A stretch of 64,000 nucleotides of DNA from Adineta ricciae (Eukaryota > Rotifera > Eurotatoria > Adinetida > Adinetidae): assembly GCA_905250025.1 (NCBI GenBank), contig CAJNOJ010000051.1, positions 161,121-225,120 on the forward strand. The letters run 5' to 3'. Made by a program: the position numbers and the translations under genes. The notes below the pieces were generated by a model. That model had not been told where the DNA came from. It was given only the letters and a program-made list of their open reading frames with translations, and made no database searches. Shown in pieces: positions 49,901-62,482 of this stretch. The first letter of the stretch is position 1; every line of letters starts with the position of its first letter.

Positions 49901-50188
49901 TATTGGCAAAATGACTGGTTCAACTGTGAAATTTCTCTCGACTGAACCAGATGCCATGCTTACGCCACCGCCATTGCCTTCCGATGGTTTGTAATTGATG
50001 AAGACTTCCTTTTGAAAAGATCATCATGATTATTCTCTATTGTAGTAGCGATAAATCGTTTTAGTGTTGAATCTGTTGATACTAACAACGGTCAGTATGG
50101 AAACGACAGGAAAGGACGTGTTGGTTTTGTTAAAATTCCTCAATACTCGATCAACACAATCAGTGAATTACCAGAAAAGAATGATTAA
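43915..50188 (+). CDS. PPIP5K: Diphosphoinositol pentakisphosphate kinase (PPIP5K/VIP1 family)
   Basis: PPIP5K makes inositol pyrophosphates (1-PP-InsP5, InsP8) with an ATP-grasp kinase domain, and carries a histidine-phosphatase domain that reverses the reaction. The acidic first exon from ATG 43915 splices (donor GTGCGG) to [19 protein letters not shown]. The kinase domain continues through [62 protein letters not shown] and VCGFDLLR, to about 45270. The phosphatase domain starts with [15 protein letters not shown] (45440) and includes [36 protein letters not shown] and [11 protein letters not shown] Ser/Pro-rich tail (48200-49100) and [10 protein letters not shown] precede the stop at 50186-50188. 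Both catalytic motifs are intact. The animal family has about two members; this could be the single invertebrate one. Confidence 0.95.
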
Positions 50189-50737
50189 TAAAGAATATGA
50201 AAGGTGCTCGTGATTCTGTTTGGAAAACAAAACAAATCATCGATGATATAGGTCCATTTCTTTTTAAAAGGATTTTCTCATTTCGATTCGGTTTTAAAAA
50301 ACAATATACTTCTATTTTCTTTATATTTGTATATATACAAGTGTTTGTGTGTGTGCGTTAGATAATAAGTCCTTTAAAGAAAATAAACAAATTTACTGCA
50401 AGTGTCACCTTTTTTTTCTTCGAACTAATTCACGTGGAAATAATCCGATTTCTTTTCGTAATGAATTTATTTATCGGATGGAAATAAATCGTTTGAAAAG
50501 TATTTGTAAAACCTTCACAAATATTATCGAATTTTTGTCGGTTTTATTAACTTCGAACATTTTGCACATCTACGGCTTAGATTTCATCGGATGCTTGATC
50601 ATCCAAATGGATCTCTGAAGAGGTTCACTTTAACCAATCATGTTAAAAAAGAAAACCTTGTCATTATTAGTGGAAATCGAATTCAAGGGAAGAAAATGAA
50701 ACCCAATATGTGTACATATATATATTTATATTTTTAG
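50189..50737. other. Intergenic; splice-acceptor-like tract directly before NDUFAF5
   Basis: Short T-rich DNA holding the PPIP5K 3' UTR (AATAAAGA at 50187) and the NDUFAF5 promoter. It ends in a TA-rich, then T-rich tract and TTTTTAG at 50731-50737, directly abutting the ATG at 50738. Confidence 0.5.
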
Positions 50738-52264
50738 ATGAGGCTTTCTTTGACTAATGTTGTGCAAATAACTCAACGAAATCTAAACAGTTTTCGTCGG
50801 CACTTTTCGATCGGTAGAAAAACATATCAACGACAAGAAACAATTCCGAACGTCTTCGATCGACAAGCGAAATTCAAACAACGTGAACGCACCTGTCTTG
50901 ATCCTGAGCATCAAGTCTATTCATATGTACATGAACGTGTTGCGCAAAGCCTTGTCGATCGAATATTCGATATAAAACGGTAGAATGAACTGTCAATATT
51001 TGATCTAAATGTTCATATTTGATTGTTCGTAGAACATTTCATTCCGTACTTGATCTTGGCTGTGGACGTGGCCTGTGCGCGAGTGAATTAACTCAAGATG
51101 TTATTAAACGCTTGACAATGATCGATAATTCGGCACGTATGCTTGATCAGATCCGCCCACCCGTTGAAGAAAACGGACACGATGGAATGGAGATTGTGAA
51201 ACGGCAGTTCGACGACGAACAATTCAGTGGAGATGAAAATTCGTATGATTTAGTTTATAGTTGTTTAAATCTTCATTGGATTAATGATCTTCCTGGTGTT
51301 TTTCGTCGAGTGTTACATATGTTAAAGAAAGATGCACCATTCATTGGTAAGAAAACCGAATTTCTTTGAAAGACTTAGAAAGGCAATCTTTTCAAGGTGC
51401 CATGTATGCTTCCGATACTTTGTATGAACTTCGTGTTGCATTACAATTAGCAGAAACTGAACGTGAAGGAGTAAGAAAATGAAATCAATCTTGTTTTATT
51501 CTTTTTCTTGATTCATTCAAAGGGTTTCTCGCCTCATGTTTCACCATTTGTTGAACCACCTGATATCGGCAGTCTTCTTCAGCGTACCGGTTACAACATC
51601 GTCACACTAGTGCGTGAATCGAGTGATGTTTTTCTTCCTATGATTATGACGAACGAGTCTATTCTAGTAGGATCTGGATGAAATTCATATTGATTATCCT
51701 TCAATGTTCGAATTAATGTTTGATCTCAAAGGTCATATCAATATTGATGAATTTTAATTGAATTTTCATTTGCTATTTGCCTTAACTATTTTTTTAGGCA
51801 TGGGTGAAAATAATTGTAGTTGGAATCGGCGTTTAACGCTGAAACGTGAAACTCTTCTAGCCGCTCAAGCCATCTATCAAAGTAAGTTTATCTCAGAATT
51901 TACGATACCGATCATATACACATAATCGCTCGTTTATAGCTGATATGCTTTTAAGATCTCACCATAAATTCTCATATACACATAAAGATAACTAGTTTGT
52001 TTTTTTGTTTTATGTAGATATGTACGGTAACCAAGATGGATCCATCCCTGCTACATATCGTATACTTTATTTTATTGGTTGGAAGCCAGATCCTAGTCAA
52101 GTGAATTATTTTATTTGCTTTTGACAATCATAAAATTGCGCAGAAGATTTTATATGTATATGCACTCTTTTCTTTTGTTTCAGAAAAGTCCGGCAAAACG
52201 TGGCTCAGCGAATGTCTCTTTCAAGGATATTGATAAAGTTTTATCGGTGACAAAATCAAACTGA
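50738..52264 (+). CDS. NDUFAF5: NDUFAF5, complex I assembly arginine hydroxylase
   Basis: NDUFAF5 hydroxylates an arginine of NDUFS7 during early assembly of mitochondrial complex I. The N-terminus from ATG 50738 is basic and Ser-rich (ITQRNLNSFRRHFSIGRK), fitting a mitochondrial presequence. VFDRQAKFKQRER and VAQSLVDRIFDIKR follow. The methyltransferase-like fold shows motif I as VLDLGCGRGLCASEL, then LVYSCLNLHWINDLP and GAMYASDTLYELRVALQLAE. After these come GGFSPHVSPF, YPSMFELMFDLKGMGE and GSIPATYRILYFIGWKPD. The end ANVSFKDIDKVL reaches a TGA at 52262-52264. The order and spacing match human NDUFAF5 throughout. Introns are 50-120 nt. Confidence 0.96.
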
Positions 52265-55200
52265 TGACCAACAGCTTGTCTCTGTGTGTGTCTGTGTGTT
52301 TCAACTATCCTTGACACGCTCGTGTTCTTCTTCTTCTTCTTTTTATTAACAAAGAAAAAAAAAACCAACGACGACCACGCTCTTCGGCTATGACACACTT
52401 ATCACTTATGAGTCCTTCTTTTTTTTTTTAACAGAACAAAACCCATGTAGTGTTATTAAAGAAAAGAGAAAAAAGTGCAAAAGAAAAGTAGAAATAATGA
52501 TGTTGATGGTGCTGAAAGCATGAGGAAAGATAAAGAGAAAGAAAGAACATTCATCTTATTGCATATAATGTTCGATTTCTCTTCTCCCTCTTTGTCGTTT
52601 TTTTTGCGACTTGTGTGTGTTTTTAAAAAAAGACAGTCCTGTATGTGTTGGCTGCCTGCCGACGCCATTTTCTGCTGCTGCTACTACTACTACGACTGCT
52701 GCTGTTGCAACTCGCGTCAATATTATTATATACACGCGTATGTAAAAAAAAAGGAGAAAGAACAGAAGGAAGAACGTGAACTATGATGACGACGACGTTG
52801 GCGGTAAGAAAAAAGCACCCCTCTACGACATTTGTTTTGTCTCTCTAGTTCTTATTTTGAGTATCCGCTGCCCATTCGCATGGAATTTTGAAAAATCGAT
52901 TCGATCATTCGTCTGCTAGTGCACACAGACAGACTTTTAAACATACGATCGCGTATAGGTACTATTATTTAATCCAAGAAATCAAGACTACGTATGCATA
53001 GAAAAAAGAAGGATATAGTATATTTTTGAAGCAATAACAATCTTTCGTTGCACTGTTGACAATCGTTCGAGTTTCAAATTTTATAGTCAGTCTACAAAGC
53101 AATCGAACGCGAAGGAGAGAGAAAGAAATTTTATAATTCTGGATATTATTCAGCGGTAATATATATGTCTGAGAATCAGTGACAGGTATTTCTGCAAGAG
53201 GAATGTACAGTATTCTTTAATGAAAAATCAGATCGTTCATTTGCATTTTTGAATCGATCGAGTGTTCGATGAATTTAACAGGTCAACAATTCTCTAGTCC
53301 TATTCTAATTCTGATTGTTATTGTTTTGCCATCGCCGAAAAGAAAAATGAACGAAAATACTATTAATTGAAAATAAGAAAAAATACTGATGTTGATTGAT
53401 GTTTGTATAGACTTATATTCATTGTGCGTTAACATTTTTTCTACTTTTATTCCGTCTTTCGGTGCTTTTCATTATATATAAAATCACGCGTTGATTTTTT
53501 CCTTCTTCTCAAGATTTGCGTAATATTCACGCTTTGTGCCAAGTCAAATGAAAATAAGAGAGGGTAAAAAAAGAAAAGAAAAGAACGAGAGAGAGAGAGG
53601 GAGAGTTAATCAGATTGCAGGTGATGTAAGACTATGGCGGCGAACGAATTCAATACATCTTGGCGCGCGCGAACGCATTCGATGACACAATCGGAACATT
53701 CGAAACCACAAATCTCTCTCCTTCTTTTTTTTAACATGTTGTCACAAACGGTATTTTACGATTCGCTTGTTCGAATCATCGCCAATTTATTGTCCTCAGT
53801 ACGTGTACAGTTGTATAGTGTCGTAAATATTTTTCTTCTTTTCACTTATCAAGTCGTATTCTGATCGTCATAATCATTTCTCTCGATGTTTGTGTGGTCA
53901 AGAGCATCACGAACAACGAACCTTCTAGTTCAGTACTTCTCTTTCTCCTCTTGCATTGCCATGCCGTGTGACAAGAAGAGGATCAGTCAATAACTTACCG
54001 AAGCGTACCTCGCACTGTTCGCTACTCCACTTATGTGCGTCAATATTTACTCATTCAAATCAGAATCATTCTTTCTCTTTCTATCTCAGATTTTTTTTCC
54101 TTTCATTTCGACATCGTTTCGTCTTGATGTTTTCAATCGAAATAGTCATTCGAAAACGCCTAGTTTCCTCCGTTTTTTTCCTTCTGTAGCACATTTTTTC
54201 ATTATCTTATCTGATGCATTTAGGTGTACGATGAAGGACAAACCTTGAGTAGTGGACAACATGAAGTGAAGGAAACAGTCAGTCAGACATAGACAGACAT
54301 GTGTAGGATTAAGATATGAAATTAGCACGTCGTCGACTGTCAATTTGTTTTTGTCTTTGTTTACTTGCTTATCGCATTTATTCATTCTTAATCGTATTTT
54401 TTCAATTTGCATTCTGTTTACGTGGAGATGGAGAAGATGAAATGAGTAAGATGTCGACGACCTTTTCTATATGAGTAAGACAAAGTGCGCGACATACATG
54501 TATATATATATATTCATTCAATGAACATATACGTACAAGTATATGAAATGATGAAGTATAATTTCAACTTCATCATTATATACATTGTTGTGATTATTGA
54601 AGATATTTGAGTATAGAAAGGAGAATAGTTCGACTTCGTCATATGTTTCCATTTACCTCCGACATTATATACATGCATACATACATACGTCTGCATATAT
54701 ATCCTGCCTTTGAAACGACGAAACATTTCGTTATTCTTCGATTTCAAAAGGTAAATATATGTAGAGATGGTCTCTCCTCTTCTTGTTCTTCATCTTTTAT
54801 TTTCTTTTTGCATCTCTCTCTCTCTCTCCTTCTTTTTTATATGTCATCTTGATGCGTATGTGTATGATTGTGCAGTACTTATCAGGCTGGTTCGTTTGCT
54901 TGATAGACAGAGAGCGAGAGAGAGAGAGCGCGAAAGAAAGAGGGAGAGAAAAGACTTTGTGGTTACAAAAAGATTAGCAATACGAAGAAGACGAAGAAGG
55001 ACATATTATTTCGTTGTCGATCGTTGCTACACGTACGATACAGGTAAAGAAGTGCCAATGAACATATATGTGCGATATGAAAGGGAAGAGAAGAGAAGAG
55101 AAGTAAGAGAGAGAGAAAGAGAAAAAGCCGAATAAACCGTACTGAACGCTGCCGCCTCATGTCTGGTCTCGTATTGCGACCATTGATGTATGTATATATG

Positions 55201-55402
55201 TATGAATATAGACGTCTATACTCTAATTGAAATGATACGTACGTATGTGTGTGTGTGTATGTCTATATAGATTTTATATGCATACTTCATATACATATAT
55301 AATCGGTTTGACAGTTTCTATTCTAGATGTTACCACCTGTACTCGATTGATAAATTGTAGTGATTTTTTCTGACAAAAAAGTATTACTAACGAACTCTCA
55401 TC
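52265..55402. other. Intergenic, 3.1 kb, low complexity; upstream region of the PDZ scaffold
   Basis: The longest gene-free stretch in the window. It is rich in simple repeats: GTGTGTCTGTGTG near 52280, CTACTAC/CTGCTG near 52675-52705, GA runs at about 53588 and 54905-54950, and GTGTGT near 55246. A hairpin sits at 54539-54583. Open frames here (for example 52475-52786, 54767-55135) follow the repeats and look like noise. Unrecognised 5' UTR exons of the PDZ gene could be present. Confidence 0.45.
54539..54583. repeat. 45-nt hairpin upstream of the PDZ scaffold gene
   Basis: AATGATGAAGT and ACTTCATCATT pair perfectly around a 9-nt loop. After a 2-nt bulge on one side, GTATAT and ATATAC extend the stem to 17 bp. 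Confidence 0.6.
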
Positions 55403-58400
55403 ATGTCGAATCTAAGCGATGCCGATCTCATACGTAATGCCAACATTCGTCTATGCGCTCTACGTGTGTGGCCAAATTTTAATGGACTTGGTTTTAATCT
55501 TGAAGCATCTCCTCGACCGCCACATGTGATTCGTCTTGTGGAATCGAATAGTCCGGCCGCTGCTAGTGGTTTGAAAATTCTCGATGTTATTCTAGCTGTT
55601 AATCAAGAAGATGTAGCGGATGCTGATTATAGTCGAGTTCGAAATGCCATTGCCGCAGCACGTGATGCCAATGCACCGATTGAATTACTTGTTGTTGAAC
55701 AGCGATTTTATCAGGAGATTAAAAAACGCAATCTCGATATTGATCCGAACAACGCGACCCGTATAAATACGCCGTCAACGATGCCTTTCGAATACGCCAA
55801 TTTTCCTCCCCATCAACCGCGCACATGTAATATTCGTCTATCGAAAGCTGAAACAACATTTGGTTTCGAAGTTGTTAATGGTGAAAATGACGTTGGTGCT
55901 TACATTCAAGAAGTATTTCCGAACACTCCGGCTAGTAGGACGTCTCTACGTAAAAGTGATCGAATTATCGAAATCGATGATAAATTCGTTGATAAAGATG
56001 TCAGTAAATCTATCTTAGAAAAGCTAGGCAAAGCGAGAAATAAAGGTGCTGTCAAGTTGTACGTTATGGACACGAATACATATAAACATTATGTACAAAA
56101 CAAGATGACTTTATCATCCAAGGGAAAACGAAAAAGTCAATCGGCCGAAAGAGCTACTGACAATCAGTATTATTCCCGAGATCAAGATTGTAAGTATCAT
56201 GTAATTCAAGAAAAAAACGAATCTTCAACATACGTATATATAGTTATATGATTCATCTAATCGACCTTGGATTAATATTTACTTATAAAACGAAGAAAAA
56301 GATGAAAATTGAGAGGTTTTGTATCATTTTTCAACGATTATATCTATATCTATATATACGTATGAGGAAAAAAAAGTAAATTATTCGGTTAATCCTTTAG
56401 TATTATTTTGTACGTAAAATGACAACGATTTCTTTTTCTATTTCAGCTCCGAGTATCAATAGCGGTGTTAGTCAACCGGCAGCGTCGAATGCATCAACTC
56501 TACGTGAGGGTTCACGCGCTAAAACACCAAGTGTACCCGATCTATCTCGACCGAATCGAACACAAGCACCTTCAACAATTCTTCCCATGCCAGCAACACC
56601 ATTAGCTCGAGAAGATATTCGTCTTTGTACAATCAATCGAGCTGATGCTACTGACACATTCGGCATTGAACTGAATTATCATCGTCGCGAGCAATTTCAT
56701 TCGTTGAATTTAATATCTGGACGAGATAGTGGACCGTCAAGTAAGAAGCTATTTCAAATATTCAGGAAGATAGTTCGAGATGCGTATTCTTTCACCTATT
56801 TCAAAGAAAGTTCACAAATACGAAGAAGAACCGTGTCCTTATCAATTCTAAAGGTTAAAAATGTGTTTAAATCTTTGAGTGCAAGAAAAAAAAGAATGCG
56901 GTTAAAGAGATGTTTGATAACGGATTGTAATGAAAGAAAAATTTACGTTGAAAAATCGCAACAAACTGATTTCATTCGTTTGTCCTTGATGTTTAATTGG
57001 ATAATGAGACACAGAAGTGCTATTTGCATATTCTTGATGTTCATGCTGAAAATGAAGAAGAAAAGAATCGGTCACGAAGCCTGTTTTTCTCTTTGAAGAT
57101 GCGGAATTAGCTGGTATCAAAACAGATGATCGTCTAATTGAAATCAACGGTCTCAATATACAAAATTTCGATCACGAACAAGTAACTCAACGCATACGAG
57201 GAGTTCGATATCCTGAGCCATTAGAAGTCCTTGTTGCCGATGTTCCTACATATGATTACTATAAACAACAACAAAAACTCATTCATCGTAGTTTACCGAA
57301 CGTTAAAATTATGCCACCAAATCGTCCTGCTCGTTCTATATCGCCGTCGTTATCTCGTCATTGTATGTAGTTTGATTTTTTTAATCTTCAAGGAAAGTGT
57401 TCTTTCTGGCGTTTTTAGCAATCGATACTCGACCGTCAACAACAATTATTCGCGAACAACTAACGACTCAACCCACACCTCCTGTTTTGAACACATTTGG
57501 CCAACGACCTCCTCCATCTGTTCTGGGAGATTTAACAAACAGCACTCCTATTGCACCTCCCATTGCGCAACCATCAACATCGATGCAGCCACGTCATGTT
57601 CCAATACGCAAAGATTCTCATTCAGCGAATGGTGTTGGTTTTAATTTTCGTACAGTCGAGCACGATCCACCGACCGGTACACCATTCAGTCATATTGTCA
57701 CATCCGTCGATAGTTCAAATTCGATTGGTTCACAAGGACTTCGTGTTAATGACTATATTCTGTCAATTAACGATGAAAATGTCGAGTATTTAGATCATCA
57801 TCAACTCGAAGATAAACTACGACGGATAAATAATAGTGAAACTATTCGTTTATTAGTAACAGATGGAAATGTTTATCGTGCATACAAAGAAAGTGCGAAG
57901 AATACAAGAACAAAGCCTGACTTTGTCGAGCAAACCAAACCACCGTCGACAAGCACAAGTTCACCACAAAAGCCAAGACAATGCTATCTTCAACGTGATC
58001 CAAGTTTCGAAGGTTATGGCTTTCGTGTTCGATCCAATCAGCAAGGTGATACCACACCACATCAAATCGTTTCTGTTGAGCAATATTCGCCCGCTGATAC
58101 TCAAGGTCTACGCGTTGGAGATTACATTCTACGTGTAAACAATCAAAATGTCGAGCACATGAATGCACAAGAATTTAATCAATTGATGCAAAATTTAGTA
58201 CGTTCTGATGCTGGACGTGATGGTACCCTATTATTAGAAGTAATGGATACTGCTACATATCGATCACTGAATCCATTACCGCCAGCCGATCCATACTTAA
58301 GTGATCGTCGAACACCGAGTCGTCCTACTTTTGATTCATATCCACCACCAACGATTACTGACGAACCATATCCGCCAATGCGACAATGTTTCGTTCGAGT

Positions 58401-61068
58401 ATGCTCAGTTATTAGAATATTAATTGTTCAGTTCTATTTTGTGCTTTGCTTTTAGCCCTGGCCAAACTATCGTCATCTTGGATTTAACATTGTTCCTACT
58501 CCCAATGGAACCGGTGGTGGATACCAAGTTCAACAACTTCGATTGGATTCACCAGCTGCCCATACTAAAATACGCAATGGTGATCATCTGATTCAAGTCA
58601 ACAACATCAACGTTGAAACAACAGATTATCAACATGTTCGTCAACTGGTCGAGGAATCCTATCTTCGAGATGGTGAAGTTTGCCTACTTGTTATCGATGA
58701 TCCTGGTTATCAATGGTATAAACGTAATCATTATCGAATTGATCCATTATCCCAACGTGCTAACGTGTCACGGTAAGAAAAACTTCTTTTTTTTATACAA
58801 GTAATGGTCCTATTTCGATTGATTTCAGTCATGTAACTCCCGAACATCAAGCTGTATACACATCGACAGATTCAAGTGTCGTGTCACCACCGACACGTTT
58901 CACGCCGGAGCCCATGTCGGATCAAAAAGAAATTCTTTTCCCACCGACACCATACCAACCGCCAACGACAACAAGTCGACCACCATCAACTGGACCTGCT
59001 GCAATTCGTCCGTCCCCTTATACAAGTAACTACAACATCATAAACATTTTGTATAAAAAAAATTACTTCATAATCATTTGTTTTGTTTTCTTCAGATGGG
59101 TACGTATCACCAGTACGCGATCCATACCATCGATCAACAGTTGCGCCAAGTGTTACTTCATCGTTGAATCGTCCACGTATACCTTTATCACGAGCAGCTG
59201 TTGACGTTGTTGATGGCAAATCAATGTTACGTTTCTGTCGTTTAAATACCGAACCCGGTCAAACGTTTGGTTTTGAATTAGCACAAGAAGATAACAAACA
59301 CATCATCCGCAATATTAAGCCAGAATCACCAGCAGGTAAAGTCGAAATGATCACTTTGCATTTCAGTCAGAAACACGTACATTTTATATGATATTTAGCT
59401 CGAGCTGGCCTGCACAATGAAGATCGTTTGATTGAAGTGAACGATGAGAACGTCACCCATAGAGCACATCGAGGTATGATCATCCAAACTATTCTTGCTT
59501 CTGTTTCTCATCGGTTCGTTCTCATTTAGAAGTTACCGCTTTAATAAAAAATGCTAGTAATAATGGTCTTGTACGTTTGCTGATATCACCAAGTAATATC
59601 AAACCATTGAATAAACCATCGTCGCGTGCATCTGCCAAAACGAAATCATTGCCATCATTGAATGACGAGCGCATGTACTACGATGGAAATAATGCTGATC
59701 AATACACATCATCGTGGTCACCGTATGATGGCTCGTTTGCTACGCAACCACAACAACCAGCAATGGTTAAATATATGTCCACGCCGCGTCTTGATAATGT
59801 TGGTCTAACATCACCAGGCTATCCAGATCGACCGTACAGTGCACATGGTTTTGATACATATCAACGGCAACAAAATCGACCCGCGCTCATTACTAGTCAA
59901 CCATATTTACCAACAGATCCATGGCCTCGTAAGATGTTCTTAGATTTACTTGCGTAATCATTCTAAGCGATGTTTTAGGCAAATGTGTTCTTGTTCGTGA
60001 TCCAAGTTTCCATGGATGTGGTTTTCGAATGATTGAGAAAGATAATTACGATACACCAATTGTCGTTGAAGTCCGTCAGAATAGTCCAGCTAAACGAAGG
60101 TAAAACTTTTCTTTCAAAAAATATCAAATTCTCGTGAGAAAACAAAACCATTCCATCTTTTCTTCTAGTGGTTTAACTGAAGGTGATCAAATCATTTATA
60201 TTGAAACTCGTAATGTTCAAGCCATTCGATCGTTCGATGAAATGACACTTCTAATTCAACGAACATTCGAAGAAACAGGACAAGTTACACTTGTCACACT
60301 AACAGGTCCAGGATATCAAGTTCTCAAACGTAAAGGTGGTTACCTACAACCGGATCCATTCGATTATCAATTGCCATTTGTACGAGAATTAGCGCCGCGT
60401 TTATGTCGAATTGTTCTGTACAATCATGAACAAGATTTTGGCTTTACACTACAACGCGGAAATCCTATACATATCAAAGACGTTCATCCGGGTTCACCAG
60501 CATATGAGTTCGGTCTACGAGCCAATGATAAAATTCTTGAGATCAATAGTCGTGATACTACATATTTATCATCCGATCAAATTATCGAAATGATTGAAGC
60601 AAGTAAACGACGTCGCCAATTGGAAATCTTAGTTATTGACCCGGCTGGTTACGAATTTTCATTGAAACATGCCATACCATTGAATTCGTTATTGCCATTT
60701 GTTCAATCAGGACAAAGACGAGGTAAAGCTCCTTCTGCATTGCTTTAGCATATCGTCAAATATAACTTTTGATTTCTCTATCTCACCGATGCTCAGTTAC
60801 CAATCAGGAGCCATATTTTCAACAATATCCAAGCAGATTCGGTTTGACTGAGCACAGTCTGTATTAATTTTCTGTGAGTGCATGGGCACCGATAACCAAT
60901 GCACATCCTCTTCATTCACATTCTTTTCTTCTGCATGACATATGCACATATATTTTCTTGTACCCTACACTCAGAAGAATTTCATTTCGTCGATATCTTT
61001 TCTGACTATTTTTCTTTTTTCTAGCCGCAAGCAGTCGACGTGGTCAACAAGAAGCTGTTTATTTATAG
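55403..61068 (+). CDS. Multi-PDZ scaffold protein (nine PDZ domains, NHERF/PDZK1-like) with C-terminal PDZ ligand
   Basis: PDZ scaffolds gather membrane proteins and signalling enzymes through short C-terminal ligands. Nine domains can be read, with these carboxylate-loop cores and positions: GLGFNL (55430-55720), TFGFEV (55820-56090), TFGIEL (56620-57290), GVGFNF (57600-57890), GYGFRV (57980-58270), HLGFNI (58380-58730), TFGFEL (59220-59600), GCGFRM (59985-60350), DFGFTL (60390-60690). Most domains end with a V-x-D-x-x-x-Y motif and linkers are Pro/Ser/Thr-rich. The strongest likeness is to NHERF/PDZK1 (NQNVEHMN, SPADTQGLRVGDYI). The last exon (61025-61068) ends QEAVYL, a class II-type PDZ ligand. 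If the preceding intron is retained the protein ends at 60746-60748 without it. No other domain type was seen. The human counterpart is uncertain. Confidence 0.92.
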
Positions 61069-62142
61069 ATGAAACAAAACCATCACTAAACACAACATTT
61101 TCCGTCGTTTTCTATGATTCTGGAAAAGAACACAATAAATCCGTTATTTTGTATTTTGTTATGTATACATGAGAATTTGTCGGTTTCTTTTTTATTCTAA
61201 TACTGAACAGTTTCTTTCTTTTCTAACAAATAATTCTTCCATTGATCAAAACTCTAATTCCATCTTCTTGAGAAAAACTACATTCTTTTGTTTCTTTTGC
61301 ATTCTGGTAGTATTAGTTTGTCTGTATGTACGCGCTCGGTGACTATATGCTGTCTATGTTTGTTTTTCTTCTTGTTATCTGTTCTTTTTCTTCTTCTTTT
61401 TGTGCAACTTTCTACCTCTTTATTTAGTTTTAACATATGGCAATCATTGATTGATTGGAATATGCAACATTCGAATATGTGTTGTGAATTATTTGATTTC
61501 TTGAAGAAAAAAAATCCACAAATCAAAACTTGGTAGTATGTTATATCTATTTGTGAGTGTATGTGTGTATTATTTGCTATTTATTACTCCATATCCTTCT
61601 TTATTCGTATTCTATTGACAGTATTTGTTTCACATTTTTTCTTTTTGTGATTTTCCACTATTTGTCTCTCTCTCTCTCTCTCTTTGTTTTTTTTGCTACT
61701 ATCATTGCTCTGCACTGCTGTTTTGCGCTCTCTCTCTGTTTCTTTTTGTACTATTTCGATACTTTATTGTGCGTACATATATACATTCCAAGTTTTTTGT
61801 TTTGTTGACATTCCAGATTTTTTAAAGACGACGTAGAGTTCCAGCTATTGAACTCATTTTGTTTTTAAACTTAGGTAAAAAACAATGATCAACCGTTTTT
61901 CTTCTTCGTTAAAACAACACTCATATTTTTTTTCATTATTGAAAAAGCGGTACAAATCTCAACGAGCAGAGAATATATGTACGACATCTATATTCGTTGC
62001 GAAAGTCTCTCATGAAGAGGTATCTCTATCATAACAATGCAGTTCATGTCGGTTGAGTCTGTTCTGGAAGAATTTGTTGACTTAAATAACTTCTCGATTT
62101 TTTTCCTTCGCCATTGTCAACGCATAAAATTCATACTGATAC
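61069..62142. other. Intergenic, T-rich, with CT microsatellites
   Basis: T- and CT-rich DNA (CT runs at about 61667-61683 and 61729-61738), probably the 3' UTR of the PDZ gene and the MEIG1 promoter. Open frames follow the CT runs and are not credible genes. Confidence 0.45.
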
Positions 62143-62482
62143 ATGGCTACCTCAACACTGACTCAACTGGAACCCAAATCTCTAATTCGGCCAACACACT
62201 GGTCTAAAGAAGTCGAGAATGCCTATCGTTTTCAACTAGCTGGCTATCGAGATGAGATGGAATACAAAAAACTTCGACAAGTAGTTGAGGTTCGTGAATT
62301 GTTTTCTTCGGAATTTTTTGTTTTGTTATACAACGAACTGTATCATATAGGTTGATGTATGGCCAGATAGTGGTTTCGTGAAAAAACTACAACGTCGTAA
62401 AGATGGATTCTTCTATTATTTCGATAAACTTCGCGAATGTCCAGATAAAGAAATACATAAATGTAAAATTTATTCATATTGA
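62143..62482 (+). CDS. MEIG1: MEIG1, meiosis-expressed gene 1 homologue
   Basis: In mammals MEIG1 binds PACRG and is needed for sperm manchette transport and flagellum building; its partners are ciliary. Two exons (62143-62289, 62351-62482) give about 92 residues, against 88 in human. The match runs the whole length: [53 protein letters not shown] and a final CKIYSY. Start and stop are both unambiguous. The intron has a GTTCGT donor and an ATATAG acceptor. Confidence 0.95.

Noticed and set aside
54767-55135. Arg/Glu-rich frame upstream of the PDZ gene
   Set aside because: It is the translation of GA/CT simple repeats and matches no family.
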